Shown: positions 9,612 to 17,447 of the stretch, in pieces | Numbering within the stretch: position 1 is the stretch's first letter | Layout of the letters: each line of letters begins with the position of its first letter | Origin: Zafaria cholistanensis | Lineage (GTDB): Bacteria > Actinomycetota > Actinomycetes > Actinomycetales > Micrococcaceae | NCBI RefSeq assembly: GCF_008580665.1 | Contig: NZ_BKDJ01000008.1 | Span: forward strand, 62,001-126,000 | Length of the DNA: 64,000 nt | Direction of reading: 5' to 3' | Program-made: the position numbers and the translations under genes | Notes under the pieces: generated by a model | Databases searched by the model: none | What the model was told of the DNA's origin: nothing | What the model saw: only the letters and a program-made list of their open reading frames with translations

Positions 9612-10822
9612 CAGAGCACCGCCCCGTCCAGTTCCCGCGCCGGATCGTAGGAATAGATCCAGGAGGCTTTCGTCAGCGCATCGCCGTCCGCCAGTTGCGC
9701 ATCGCGAGCCTGCTGCTCGGGCCCATCCGGCAGGTGGTTGATGTCCTTGCGGGCGTGGCTCATTTCCTGGAGCCGAGTGGTGCGTTCGATGCGCAGGGAC
9801 TCGTACGTCTTCAGGGCCAGTTCCGGCTCGTCAGCGTGCTTGGTAAGGCATCCTGCGAAGACCGCGGCGTCCTCGATGGCTTGTGCCGCACCCTGCGCGA
9901 AGAAGGGGAACATCGGATGCGCGGCGTCGCCGAGGAGGGTAATGCGTCCATGAGTCCACCGGTCGAGCGGCTTGCGGTCCAGAAGTGCCCAACGTCCGGG
10001 ACGGTCGGCAGCCTTGATGAGCTCTTCGAGACGGGGGTCCCAGCCCTTGAACTCGACGAGGAGTTCCTCGAGTTCAGCCGTGGCGCTCCAGGATTCGCGG
10101 GTGAACTCCCCCGCCGGGGCGAAGGCGACGACATTGACATACTCGCCTCCCGAGATGGGGTAGTGCACGAGGTGGTGGTCCGGTCCGATCCAAAGGGTCT
10201 GCGCGGGACGACGTGCGAAGTCGGGTGCCTTGTCCGCGGGGACGAGAGCGCGGAACGCGCACATGCCGGAGTACTCCGCCGGCGTCGGGGCGGCCACGAT
10301 GCCGCGGACCAGGGAGTGCACGCCGTCGGCTCCGAGCAGGACGTCGGCGTGGTGGGTCGTTCCGTCGCCGAGAGTCAGGCGTACCCCATCCGCGTCCTGT
10401 TCGACGGAGTCGACGTGGCTGCCCAAACGCAGCGCCTCGTCGGGCACGGCGGATCGGATCGCGGAGAGAAGATCGGCTCGGTGCAGCACGTAGGTGTCTT
10501 CGCCGTAAAGTTCGGCGCAACGGCTGGCCAGGTCCTCGACGGACAGCACGGTGCCGTCGGACCAGCGACGGAATTCCCAACCGGCTTCAAGCCGGACGGC
10601 CCGGGTCTGGAGTTGGTCCATGACGCCGAGGCGGCGGAGCAGCCTGACGGCGTTGGGAGCCACGACCAAACCGGCACCGACCTCTCCGAGGGCGGGAGCC
10701 TGCTCGAAGACGGTGACGCGGTGGCCGGACCGGCCGAGGAAGGCCGCGGCCGCCAAGCCGCCGATGCCGCCGCCCACCACTGCAACGTGCAGTGGTGGGG
10801 AGGGAATGGTTGAGGTGTCCAT
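9611..10822 (-). CDS. FAD-dependent aromatic monooxygenase, salicylate hydroxylase type
   Basis: Group A flavoprotein hydroxylase, 403 residues, first gene of the hydroxyquinol operon. The Rossmann motif VVGGGIGGLAAAAFLG is at residues 15-30. The second FAD motif GADGVHSLVRG is central, and the GD motif appears as LLGDAAHPMFPFFAQGA. Relatives hydroxylate salicylate, 3- or 4-hydroxybenzoate, 6-hydroxynicotinate or resorcylates, often with loss of CO2. Since the downstream genes use hydroxyquinol, a decarboxylating hydroxylation of a dihydroxybenzoate (2,4- or 2,6-) would fit, but this is inference from context. Confidence 0.83.
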   Translation of the reverse strand: MDTSTIPSPPLHVAVVGGGIGGLAAAAFLGRSGHRVTVFEQAPALGEVGAGLVVAPNAVRLLRRLGVMDQLQTRAVRLEAGWEFRRWSDGTVLSVEDLASRCAELYGEDTYVLHRADLLSAIRSAVPDEALRLGSHVDSVEQDADGVRLTLGDGTTHHADVLLGADGVHSLVRGIVAAPTPAEYSGMCAFRALVPADKAPDFARRPAQTLWIGPDHHLVHYPISGGEYVNVVAFAPAGEFTRESWSATAELEELLVEFKGWDPRLEELIKAADRPGRWALLDRKPLDRWTHGRITLLGDAAHPMFPFFAQGAAQAIEDAAVFAGCLTKHADEPELALKTYESLRIERTTRLQEMSHARKDINHLPDGPEQQARDAQLADGDALTKASWIYSYDPARELDGAVL

Positions 10823-10906
10823 GGCTTACCTTTCGGACGGAGGATGGAAGGGATCTCCCGGCGTTTGCATCATTCTTGACTGGCCGATGCGAGGGCCGGG
10901 AGCTAG

Positions 10907-10923
10907 TGTTTACTCAATGAACA
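10907..10923. promoter_or_regulatory. IclR-type operator, copy 1
   Basis: TGTTTACTCAATGAACA, with arms TGTT(T) and GAACA around a 7-base centre. It lies between the divergent monooxygenase gene and the iclR gene. The same sequence, read in the other orientation, occurs at 13478-13494 upstream of the transporter, with 15 of 17 bases identical. Confidence 0.65.
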
Positions 10924-10948
10924 TTGGATTCTGCTGGAGGGGAGAACC

Positions 10949-11707
10949 CTGAGGCGCCGCCCGGAAGATCCGCGGAGCGTCATTGCCAAGGCATCGGACG
11001 TTCTTGGCTGCTTCGCACCCGGACGGGCGGAGCTGGCTCTCGCCGAGGTAACGCGCCGGTCCGGACTTGCACACGCGACGGCGCGCAGGATCGCGGGGGA
11101 ACTGGTCGATGCCGGGCTCCTGGAACGCACGGAACGTGGAACGTTTGTCGTAGGGATCCGGCTCTGGGAAGTCGGGTCCCTGGCTCCACGGACACTGCCA
11201 CTGCGCGAGGTGGCCATGCCGTTCATGAGCGTGTTGAACGAGTCCCTGCGCCAGCATGTACAGCTGGCGGTACTCGAGGGCGATGAGGCGGTGGTGGTCG
11301 AGCGGCTCTCGGCCAAGCATGCGGTTGGGGTTGTTTCACGGGTTGGCGGGCGTCTGCCCCTGCACGCTTCGGGGGTCGGGAAGGTCCTCTTGGCGCACGC
11401 GGGCCAGCAGGAGATCGACCGGGTTCTCGCCAAGCCGCTGGCGAAGCTGACGCCGGCGTCGATCACGGATCCGTACGCCTTGGCCCGGGAACTCGCCGAC
11501 GTGCGCACGCAGGGCTTCGCAATGGTCCGCGAGGAGACGAGCGCGGGAGCGGACTCGGTGGCTGCCGCGGTGACTGCCCCGACGGGCGAGGTGATCGCCG
11601 CGCTGTCCGTGGTCGTGCCCAGCAGGACGGTGTCCCTGTCCAGCCTGGCGCCCGCCGTGGTGGCGGCGGCTAAAGGCGTCTCCGGCGCGATGCGCAAGAT
11701 GGGCTAG
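10949..11707 (+). CDS. IclR family transcriptional regulator with a non-standard start codon
   Basis: Regulator of aromatic catabolism. The HTH domain (ASDVLGCFAPGRAELALAEV, then SGLAHATARRIAGELVDAG) covers about residues 15-65, followed by the IclR effector domain ending EVIAALSVVVPS. The frame has no ATG, GTG or TTG between the stop at 10904 and codon 11204, yet the HTH is complete. The best start is CTG 10949 behind the strong site GGAGGGGAG (10936-10944, 4-5 bases away); CTG 10931/10934 or ATT 10928 are alternatives. The first standard starts lie after the HTH and would give a protein unable to bind DNA. It is divergent from the hydroxyquinol operon. The shared operator suggests that it controls that operon, itself and the AAHS transporter. 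Confidence 0.82.
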   Translation: MRRRPEDPRSVIAKASDVLGCFAPGRAELALAEVTRRSGLAHATARRIAGELVDAGLLERTERGTFVVGIRLWEVGSLAPRTLPLREVAMPFMSVLNESLRQHVQLAVLEGDEAVVVERLSAKHAVGVVSRVGGRLPLHASGVGKVLLAHAGQQEIDRVLAKPLAKLTPASITDPYALARELADVRTQGFAMVREETSAGADSVAAAVTAPTGEVIAALSVVVPSRTVSLSSLAPAVVAAAKGVSGAMRKMG

Positions 11708-11714
11708 GCAACCC

Positions 11715-11755
11715 TGCCCCAGCCCCTGCCGGTTTCCTTGGCAGGGGCTGGGGCA
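11715..11755 (+). terminator. terminator after the iclR gene
   Basis: A 16-bp perfect stem, TGCCCCAGCCCCTGCC at 11715-11730 pairing with 11740-11755 over a 9-base loop, starts 7 bases past the iclR stop. No T run follows, as is common in high-GC actinobacteria. Confidence 0.8.
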
Positions 11756-12053
11756 AGGAGACCCGAATGGCCGCACCCGGATGCCGGGCATCCATGCGGA
11801 TGCCGCCGAACCGGCCAAGACGCACCCCGCAGGAGTCCCAGCGCCGGCCCGGCCGGCTCAGGCGCATCCTGCGGCGCCCGAGCCGGCGTTCGGATCGTCA
11901 CTGCAGCCCGACATGGTCTCGCCGCATCGGCTCCTATCCGGTGGGCTCTCACGCGTCCCAGCGTCCACCACCTGATGGGTTGCCGCCCACCGCTGCGGAC
12001 GAACACCGGGACGTGGCCGCTATTGCTGCCACGTCCCGGACACAGCCGAAACC
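11756..12053. other. intergenic stretch between iclR terminator and transporter stop
   Basis: About 300 bases between convergent genes. Several overlapping open frames exist on both strands, but they have arginine/proline-rich compositions typical of shadows in GC-rich DNA. I see no ribosome site, hairpin or known family. Confidence 0.4.
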
Positions 12054-13400
12054 TCATGCACTCGCTGACTTCTCGGCGTCAACCTTTTCATCTCCGCCAA
12101 GTGGCGGAACCGCTGGCGTTGCCAGCAGCGGGCGTTTCTTCACGAGGCTGAGCAAGACTGCGGCAATGATTGATGGGATGACGAACGCGTAAAAGTTCCA
12201 GGTGTTCCCGACGGCGCCGGCGGCAACCAGAGACATGACGATCCCGCCGTAGGTCGGGCCGACGATGGCGCCAAGACGGCCGACACCAAGGGCCCAACCC
12301 AGACCCGTGGGACGCAGGTGGGCGGGGTAGAAGCCGGCGACAAATGCATTGACCAAAGTCTGGGTATTGGACCCGAAACCGGCAACGGCGATGAGGAAGT
12401 ACAGGAAGAAGCCGTCCGGCTTTGTGGCCAGGAGCAGGACAGCGGCCGCAGCCATGAGGAACGAAACGACGATGACTCGCTGCTCGCCCAGCTTATCCGC
12501 CAGTCCGCCTGCCACGATCACCCCGACAACCGCGCCGATGTTGAAGACGAGGAGGAAAGTGAGCGCGGAACCGAGGGAGTATCCGCTGGAACGCATGATC
12601 TGCGGCAGCCAGGTGTTCAGCCCGTAAACCATCAACAAACCGCAGAAGGACACCAGCCAGAACAGAAGGGTCGGCGTGGCCAGACGGTTCTTGAACAGTG
12701 CGGCGGGGTTGGCCTTCTCTTGGGATGCCGGCGATTCGGCGAAGGGAATGCCATAGCGGGCAGCGGTTTCCCGAGCTTGTTGTTCCCGGCCCGAATGCTT
12801 GAGGAAGGCGATGGATTCCGGGAGGAAACGCAGCATGAAGGGCAGGACGAGTACCAAGGGGGCGGCACCGAGGGCGAAGAGGACACGGAAGTCGGCGACA
12901 GGAAGGACCACAAGACCGACGACGGCGGCCAGAATGCCGCCGACGGAGAAGCCGGAAAACATCAGTGCGTTGTTCAGCTGGCGCCTGGCCGGATTGGAGA
13001 ACTCGACGGTGAGTGCGATCGCGACAGGCATGAGAGCCCCCAGGCCGAGTCCGGCAACCAAGCGGCAGAGGCCGAAAACGAACAGCGTCGGCGCGATTGC
13101 CGCCAAGGGCATGGCCAAGGAAAAGACGATGAGGCTGGTAATGAGGAGCTTGCGAGGCCCATAGCGCCCGCTGAGCGTGCCGGAGGCCAATGCGCCGAAG
13201 AACATGCCAACCAGACCCAGCGAGCCGACTTGGCCGACGAGGACTGGATTGAGGTTCCACGCCTTGTACTCCAGCAACTCGGGGACGGCGACCCCAAAGA
13301 CGATCAGATCATAGCCATCAAAGACGACTGCGAGCCAACAAAGGACAACCACCCAAAGCGGGTGAACGCGACGTGGCGACAAAAGGTTGGAGGTGGACAA
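12054..13400 (-). CDS. MFS transporter, aromatic acid:H+ symporter (AAHS) family
   Basis: Twelve-helix permease, about 448 residues, importing aromatic acids with protons. Family marks: the N-terminal VVFDGYDLIVFGVAVP with the conserved Asp pair of helix 1, the loop 2-3 motif GTLSGRYGPRKLLI, GLGLGALMPVAIAL, and the central loop FLPESIAFL. The frame is open back to ATG 13484, but I place the start at TTG 13400 because SD-like GAAGGGG lies just ahead and LSTSNLLSPRR resembles family N-termini. The longer start would run through the 17-bp operator at 13478-13494. Its likely role is uptake of the acid feeding the hydroxyquinol operon. Confidence 0.88.
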   Translation of the reverse strand: MSTSNLLSPRRVHPLWVVVLCWLAVVFDGYDLIVFGVAVPELLEYKAWNLNPVLVGQVGSLGLVGMFFGALASGTLSGRYGPRKLLITSLIVFSLAMPLAAIAPTLFVFGLCRLVAGLGLGALMPVAIALTVEFSNPARRQLNNALMFSGFSVGGILAAVVGLVVLPVADFRVLFALGAAPLVLVLPFMLRFLPESIAFLKHSGREQQARETAARYGIPFAESPASQEKANPAALFKNRLATPTLLFWLVSFCGLLMVYGLNTWLPQIMRSSGYSLGSALTFLLVFNIGAVVGVIVAGGLADKLGEQRVIVVSFLMAAAAVLLLATKPDGFFLYFLIAVAGFGSNTQTLVNAFVAGFYPAHLRPTGLGWALGVGRLGAIVGPTYGGIVMSLVAAGAVGNTWNFYAFVIPSIIAAVLLSLVKKRPLLATPAVPPLGGDEKVDAEKSASA

Positions 13401-13477
13401 GGAGCAACCCCTTCGATCATGTGGACAGTTTGGACTCGTCTTCATGATCAAGTGATGCGCAACACATGAGGGCAGTT

Positions 13478-13494
13478 TGTTCATTGAGCGAACA
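13478..13494. promoter_or_regulatory. IclR-type operator, copy 2
   Basis: TGTTCATTGAGCGAACA on the plus strand is a perfect inverted repeat TGTTC-N7-GAACA. Its reverse complement matches copy 1 at 10907-10923 in 15 of 17 positions. It lies 78 bases upstream of the TTG start of the AAHS transporter. Confidence 0.7.
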
Positions 13495-13646
13495 CATTTG
13501 AATCCGGAATAGTTGCCGAAGAAGCTTGGATCCGTCGAATCCGCCCCTGGTCTGGGGTCTCACCCGTTGAGGCCCGGAACGGCCCGGCCGCCCCCGCCCG
13601 TCGCGCCTGGAGTCGCGGCCGGTACGGGCGGCAGACGGGAGCGTGC

Positions 13647-14600
13647 CTAGTGGTCGCCGATGCGGCCCAGCATGGCCAGGGTCTCTTCGATGGCCGCGTC
13701 GGATGCCTTCAGGGCTTGGGCGGCCTGGGTGTCGAGCGCCTCCAGGATTCCGGCCAGCTCGTCCAGGGAGGCGCGCTGGTAGTCCTCTGCGACCTCCCGG
13801 TCGGGGTCGCGCCCCGCAGTGAATTCAGGGAGGGGTGCGCGGGAGGCGTCCTGGCGGTGGGCGAGGATGGCCGAGACGGTGCGGGCCGAGACGGGTTCCC
13901 AGTCGGTGAGCCAGCCGTGCTTGTCGATGCCCGGCAGCAGCACCGTTCCCGGGGGAAGACCCCGGTGCCCGGAGGCTTCCCGGCAGGCGTGGGTGCCTGT
14001 CGTTCGGTGTCCGGCCAGCAGGGAGCGCACCGAGGCCCTGCCCCGCTCCTCCCAGAGCACCAGGACTGTCAGCCATCGGGTAAGGGCGCAGGCCGGGCAC
14101 CCGGCCGGCTCCGGCGTGCGTTCGACGGGGATGCCGCAGATGGCCCAGGCCCCGTCCGGGCCCTGGGTGATGTCGGCGACTCCCACCTGGCGGGCCGTTT
14201 CGCGGGTGAGGCGGCAGGTCCCGGCCAGGACGGCCAGGTACGCGTCGCGGCGCCCGGCCAGCCCGGCCGGCCATCCGGCGGTGGGGCAGCGGGCCAAGGT
14301 TTGGGTGAGGTCCAGCCAGCCTTCCCCCTCCCGCCAGGGCAAGGCGGGGGTGGGGTCGGGCAGGGCGAGGGGGTGTCCGGTGTGGCGGTGGACGCGGCGG
14401 ATGATTTGCAGGCGTTTGGCCCGGGTGGCCGGGGCGGCCGGCACCTCGGCGACAAACGCGGCGATCGTATCCGCGGTGGCGGGCAGGGCGGAGAGGCCTG
14501 CGGCCTCGCACCAGTCCCGGAACAGCACCCACGCCGGGTTCGCGGTCGCGCCCCTGCCCTTCGGCTCCCTGTTCACGGGTTCCCTGTTCACGGCGTCCAC
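13647..14600 (-). CDS. recombinase-like accessory protein (tyrosine recombinase fold, active site not intact)
   Basis: Protein of up to 317 residues encoded directly after the recombinase. An N-terminal part (VLFRDWCEAAGLSALPATADTIAAFVAEV) resembles the SAM-like core-binding domain of tyrosine recombinases. RRDAYLAVLAGTCRLTRETA mirrors the Arg-I region. The HxxR box and nucleophile Tyr of the partner cannot be found, so I infer a non-catalytic helper. The C-terminus (from about residue 245) is an acidic helical tail. The start is uncertain: GTG 14600, 14591 or 14576 lie within a 15-bp tandem duplication encoding VNREP twice. The frame stays open far upstream inside the recombinase gene, but that part is a shadow. 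A shrunken second copy of this gene lies at 19455-19561. Confidence 0.68.
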   Translation of the reverse strand: MDAVNREPVNREPKGRGATANPAWVLFRDWCEAAGLSALPATADTIAAFVAEVPAAPATRAKRLQIIRRVHRHTGHPLALPDPTPALPWREGEGWLDLTQTLARCPTAGWPAGLAGRRDAYLAVLAGTCRLTRETARQVGVADITQGPDGAWAICGIPVERTPEPAGCPACALTRWLTVLVLWEERGRASVRSLLAGHRTTGTHACREASGHRGLPPGTVLLPGIDKHGWLTDWEPVSARTVSAILAHRQDASRAPLPEFTAGRDPDREVAEDYQRASLDELAGILEALDTQAAQALKASDAAIEETLAMLGRIGDH

Positions 14601-14602
14601 GG

Positions 14603-15718
14603 TTAGAGGCCGATGGCCGTGACGGCGTTGCCGACCAGGGGCGCGTATTCGCGGTCGTAGACGGCCAGGACCGTATCGCTCCTGTGTCCGGTCTGGCGGC
14701 GGATCGCGCGGGAGTCGGCCCCGGCGCGGAAGGCCTGGGTGACGAACCCGGCCCGCAGGGAGTGTCCCCCGTAGCGGGTGGGGTCCAGGCCGGCGGCGGC
14801 CGCGCGGCGCTTGAGCATTTCGTTGACCGCATGCCCGCTCATCCGCGCGTCCTTGACGGCTCCTCCTCCGGCCAGGGAGCGGAACAAAGGCGCCTCGGAG
14901 TCGGTGCGGGCCCTCTCCCGCCGGCACACGTGCGTCTCCTGCGCGTTCATGTCGCGGACGGCGCGCATGAGCGCGACCCGGCCCCCGGCCCCGTCGACGG
15001 CGGTGAGCAGGTCCATCCACCGGTAGAGGGCGCACGGGGCGCAGGTGAGCGGATCGTGCCCGAACGGCAGGGCCTTGACCAGGCCCGCTCCTTCCTGGTC
15101 GGTCTTGGACCGGCGCACCCGCAGGTGCACGCCGTCGTGCCGGGACGGGATCACGTCCGAGAGGTTCAGGGCAGCCAGTTCGGAGCGGCGGAACGCGCCG
15201 GCGAACCCGGCCAGCAGCACGGCCGCGTCCCGGGTGGCGGCCACCGCGCCCGGCCACGTCGTATCGGCTAGGGCGCGCAGGAGGATTTTCAGGTCATCGG
15301 TGAGCAGCGGATCCACCCGCCGCGGCCCCTGCGTGCGCTCCCGCCGGATCGCGAGCAGGGCCCTCGCCACCTGGCCGCCCGCCCCCGGGGCCGGGACCCC
15401 GGCGCTCACGTGGGCGGCATTGATCGCCGCGGCCCTCCGCGTCAGGGTGGACACCGCGTACGCCCACCCCCCGTCGGGCCGGACCGTCGCGGCGGCCTCA
15501 CTGAGGTACGCGATCACTGTCTCGGCCGACGCCGGCAGGGGCGGGTAGCCTTTCGCGGCGCACCAGGCGGCGAAGGAGCGCCAGTCCGACGCGTACGCGC
15601 GCTTCGTGGCCGGTGAGATGGAACTCTCCAGGGTGCGCCGTACCCGCTCCGCGTCCGCGTGCGCGAGCACGGTCCCCGCGACGTCAATGGGTGCGGCGGG
15701 GGCAAGGATCTCGGTCAC
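14603..15718 (-). CDS. tyrosine recombinase/integrase
   Basis: Site-specific recombinase, 371 residues. The N-terminal core-binding domain (about 20-125; TLESSISPATKRAYASDWRS) is followed by a catalytic domain (about 140-371). Active-site residues are readable: Arg177 in FRRSEL, Lys205 in RRSKTDQ, His319 and Arg322 in GGHSLRAGF, His345 in QTGHRSD and Tyr354 nine residues later. A 15-residue insertion with CAPC and a Cys-His pattern lies between Lys205 and His319. It sits in one unit with the downstream partner gene. A perfect 12-bp inverted repeat lies 69 bases upstream and may be its target. Confidence 0.88.
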   Translation of the reverse strand: MTEILAPAAPIDVAGTVLAHADAERVRRTLESSISPATKRAYASDWRSFAAWCAAKGYPPLPASAETVIAYLSEAAATVRPDGGWAYAVSTLTRRAAAINAAHVSAGVPAPGAGGQVARALLAIRRERTQGPRRVDPLLTDDLKILLRALADTTWPGAVAATRDAAVLLAGFAGAFRRSELAALNLSDVIPSRHDGVHLRVRRSKTDQEGAGLVKALPFGHDPLTCAPCALYRWMDLLTAVDGAGGRVALMRAVRDMNAQETHVCRRERARTDSEAPLFRSLAGGGAVKDARMSGHAVNEMLKRRAAAAGLDPTRYGGHSLRAGFVTQAFRAGADSRAIRRQTGHRSDTVLAVYDREYAPLVGNAVTAIGL

Positions 15719-15786
15719 GCAGGCTCCGTTGTCTCTTCAGGGGGCGGTTTTGGTCATTCCAGCCTTAAATGGGGTCACCCCCACCC

Positions 15787-15816
15787 TACCGCCGGTAATC
15801 CCCCTTACCGGCGGTA
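15787..15816. promoter_or_regulatory. 12-6-12 inverted repeat: candidate recombination core site
   Basis: TACCGCCGGTAA (15787-15798) and TTACCGGCGGTA (15805-15816) are perfect inverted arms around a 6-base centre, TCCCCC. This is the geometry of tyrosine recombinase core sites (two arms of about 11-13 bp with a 6-8 bp crossover region). It lies 69 bp upstream of the recombinase ATG. An operator or attenuator is the alternative. Confidence 0.5.
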
Positions 15817-16367
15817 CAGGTCCGAGACCTTATAAGGGAGAACGACCGGCGAGACCACGCGCGTCACTGGTTGGTGCGGCAGCTGGGCCGGCCCGGACAG
15901 GCAGGCTTCTTGTCCTTCGCACCTGTTTGATGGCTACCGGCGTGTCCCACACGGCAGCGGCCTTACCCGCAGACAAACCCCGGAGGCCTCCAGCCCATGG
16001 CACGCCTCTATGAGCCATCCCTTAAGGCCGGTCACGGCGCTTACGTTGCTGGCCGAAGGCACAGGTTCGAATCCTTTAGTTTCCCGGAGCCCGATTCCGG
16101 TCTGGTTCCGACACCTCTTGGACGCAGCAAACGGATCGGCTGTGGGCCCTCCCGCGGAAAGCTGGCAATTCTTGTATTACGAGCAAGACCCTCGGGCATG
16201 CGGAGGCGCCGACGTCGGCCGGCGCGAGCGATGAGTCGCCCGCAGGCATTTTCGGGACCGCTCATGGGCAGTTTTTCATGACCGCTAACAGGCTCCGTAT
16301 CTGAATTCCCTGTACGGGCCGGAGTCCGGGATGGGGCGTTCCTGGATGTTCGGCGGTGCCATCCAGC
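15817..16367. other. intergenic region between recombinase and LysR gene
   Basis: About 550 bases with no convincing gene. Open frames at 15606-16013 and 15997-16281 (plus) are short, arginine/proline-rich and lack ribosome sites. At 16061-16077 there is a tRNA T-arm-like piece (ACAGGTTCGAATCCTTT), but no cloverleaf can be built around it. The segment may be the left-over flank of the integrated element. Confidence 0.4.
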
Positions 16368-17375
16368 TCAGCGCCCCGGACCGGTCGCGCGCGGTGTCAC
16401 GGTGACCAGTTTGGCGAGGTCGGTGCCCGGCGCGGCGAGCCGGTCCACGGTTTCGAAGACGAACCGTTGCATGGCCGCCGCGGCGGCCGAGGGTCCGACG
16501 TCGGTGCGGCGGGCCAGGTTGACGGTTCGGGTCAGCTGGGGGCGCACCAGGCGGGTGCTGCGCAGCGCGGGGCGGTCAATGACCACCATCGCCGGAACCA
16601 CGGCCACTCCCAGCCCCCGCTCCACGAACCGGAGCACGGCGTCCATCTCGGCGCCCTCGACGGCGATCGTCGGGGTAAGTCCGCTCGCGGAGAAGGCTGC
16701 GTCGGTGGCTCCGCGCAGGTCGTAGCTGCGGTTGAAGGCGACTTGGGGGATCTGCGCCAGCTCCGCCAAGGTGAGCTCGGCCGGGGTGAGCTCGGCCGGG
16801 GTCGGGCTTTCGCCCCGCTGCTGGTGCGCCGGTCCCGGCAGCGGGGCACCTGCCGCAGAGACTACCACCAGTTCCTCGGACAGCAGGGGGATCAGTTCGG
16901 TGCCGGGCACGGATGGGTTTGCCCCGCGGGTGACCACCAGGGCCAAATCCAGTGCGTTCTCGTTCAGCGCGTCCACCAGGGAACGTGAACCGCCCTCGGT
17001 GATGTGCAGGTCCACGCCGGGGTGCGCGGCCCGAAAAGCGGCCAGCACGTCTGCGACCAGTGAGACGCACAGGGTCGGCGGAGCGCCGAGGCGGACGTGC
17101 CCGCGGCGCAGCCCGGCCAGTTCGTCCATCTGCTCGCGTGCTGACCGCGCGTCACCAAGCATCCGGCGGGCGATGGGCAAAAGCACCTCGCCCGCGTCGG
17201 TCAGCGCCACTCCGGCCGGCCCGCGGCGAAACAGCTTGGCGCCCAGGTCGGCCTCCAGGGCGGCGATCTGCCGGCTCAGGGACGGCTGGGCGAGGAAGAG
17301 CTCCTCGGCGGCGCGGGTGAAGTGGCCTATCCGGGCCACAGCCTCGAAGGAGGACAATTGCTCCAGTTTCATCAT
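16368..17375 (-). CDS. LysR family transcriptional regulator
   Basis: 335-residue DNA-binding regulator. The N-terminal winged HTH (EQLSSFEAVARIGHFTRAA, then SLSRQIAALEADLGAKLF) occupies residues 3-62, followed by a linker helix and the LysR substrate-binding domain starting at GHVRLGAPPTLC. A short in-frame repeat (PAELTPAELTLAELA) from a 15-bp tandem duplication lies in the effector domain and is an insertion relative to the family. It is divergent from the flavoprotein gene 71 bp away, so that gene is its likely target, with the usual small acid or flavoprotein substrate as inducer. Confidence 0.9.
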   Translation of the reverse strand: MMKLEQLSSFEAVARIGHFTRAAEELFLAQPSLSRQIAALEADLGAKLFRRGPAGVALTDAGEVLLPIARRMLGDARSAREQMDELAGLRRGHVRLGAPPTLCVSLVADVLAAFRAAHPGVDLHITEGGSRSLVDALNENALDLALVVTRGANPSVPGTELIPLLSEELVVVSAAGAPLPGPAHQQRGESPTPAELTPAELTLAELAQIPQVAFNRSYDLRGATDAAFSASGLTPTIAVEGAEMDAVLRFVERGLGVAVVPAMVVIDRPALRSTRLVRPQLTRTVNLARRTDVGPSAAAAAMQRFVFETVDRLAAPGTDLAKLVTVTPRATGPGR

Positions 17376-17409
17376 AGCCTCCGCGCATCGAGATCAGTCA
17401 CATAATGCA

Positions 17410-17447
17410 TTGGACTCATCATACGGGCCTTCCTAGCATTGAATACA
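17410..17447 (+). promoter_or_regulatory. promoter of the flavoprotein gene, probably leaderless
   Basis: TTGGAC at 17410-17415 and TAGCAT at 17434-17439 are 18 bases apart. The expected transcription start, 7-8 bases downstream, falls on the ATG at 17447, and there is no ribosome site before that ATG. This fits a leaderless mRNA, common in actinobacteria. Confidence 0.45.

Noticed and set aside
16061-16077. tRNA-like T-arm (ACAGGTTCGAATCCTTT) near the recombinase
   Set aside because: The arm has a mismatch and no acceptor stem, D arm or anticodon arm can be built around it; probably chance, or an old attachment-site scrap.
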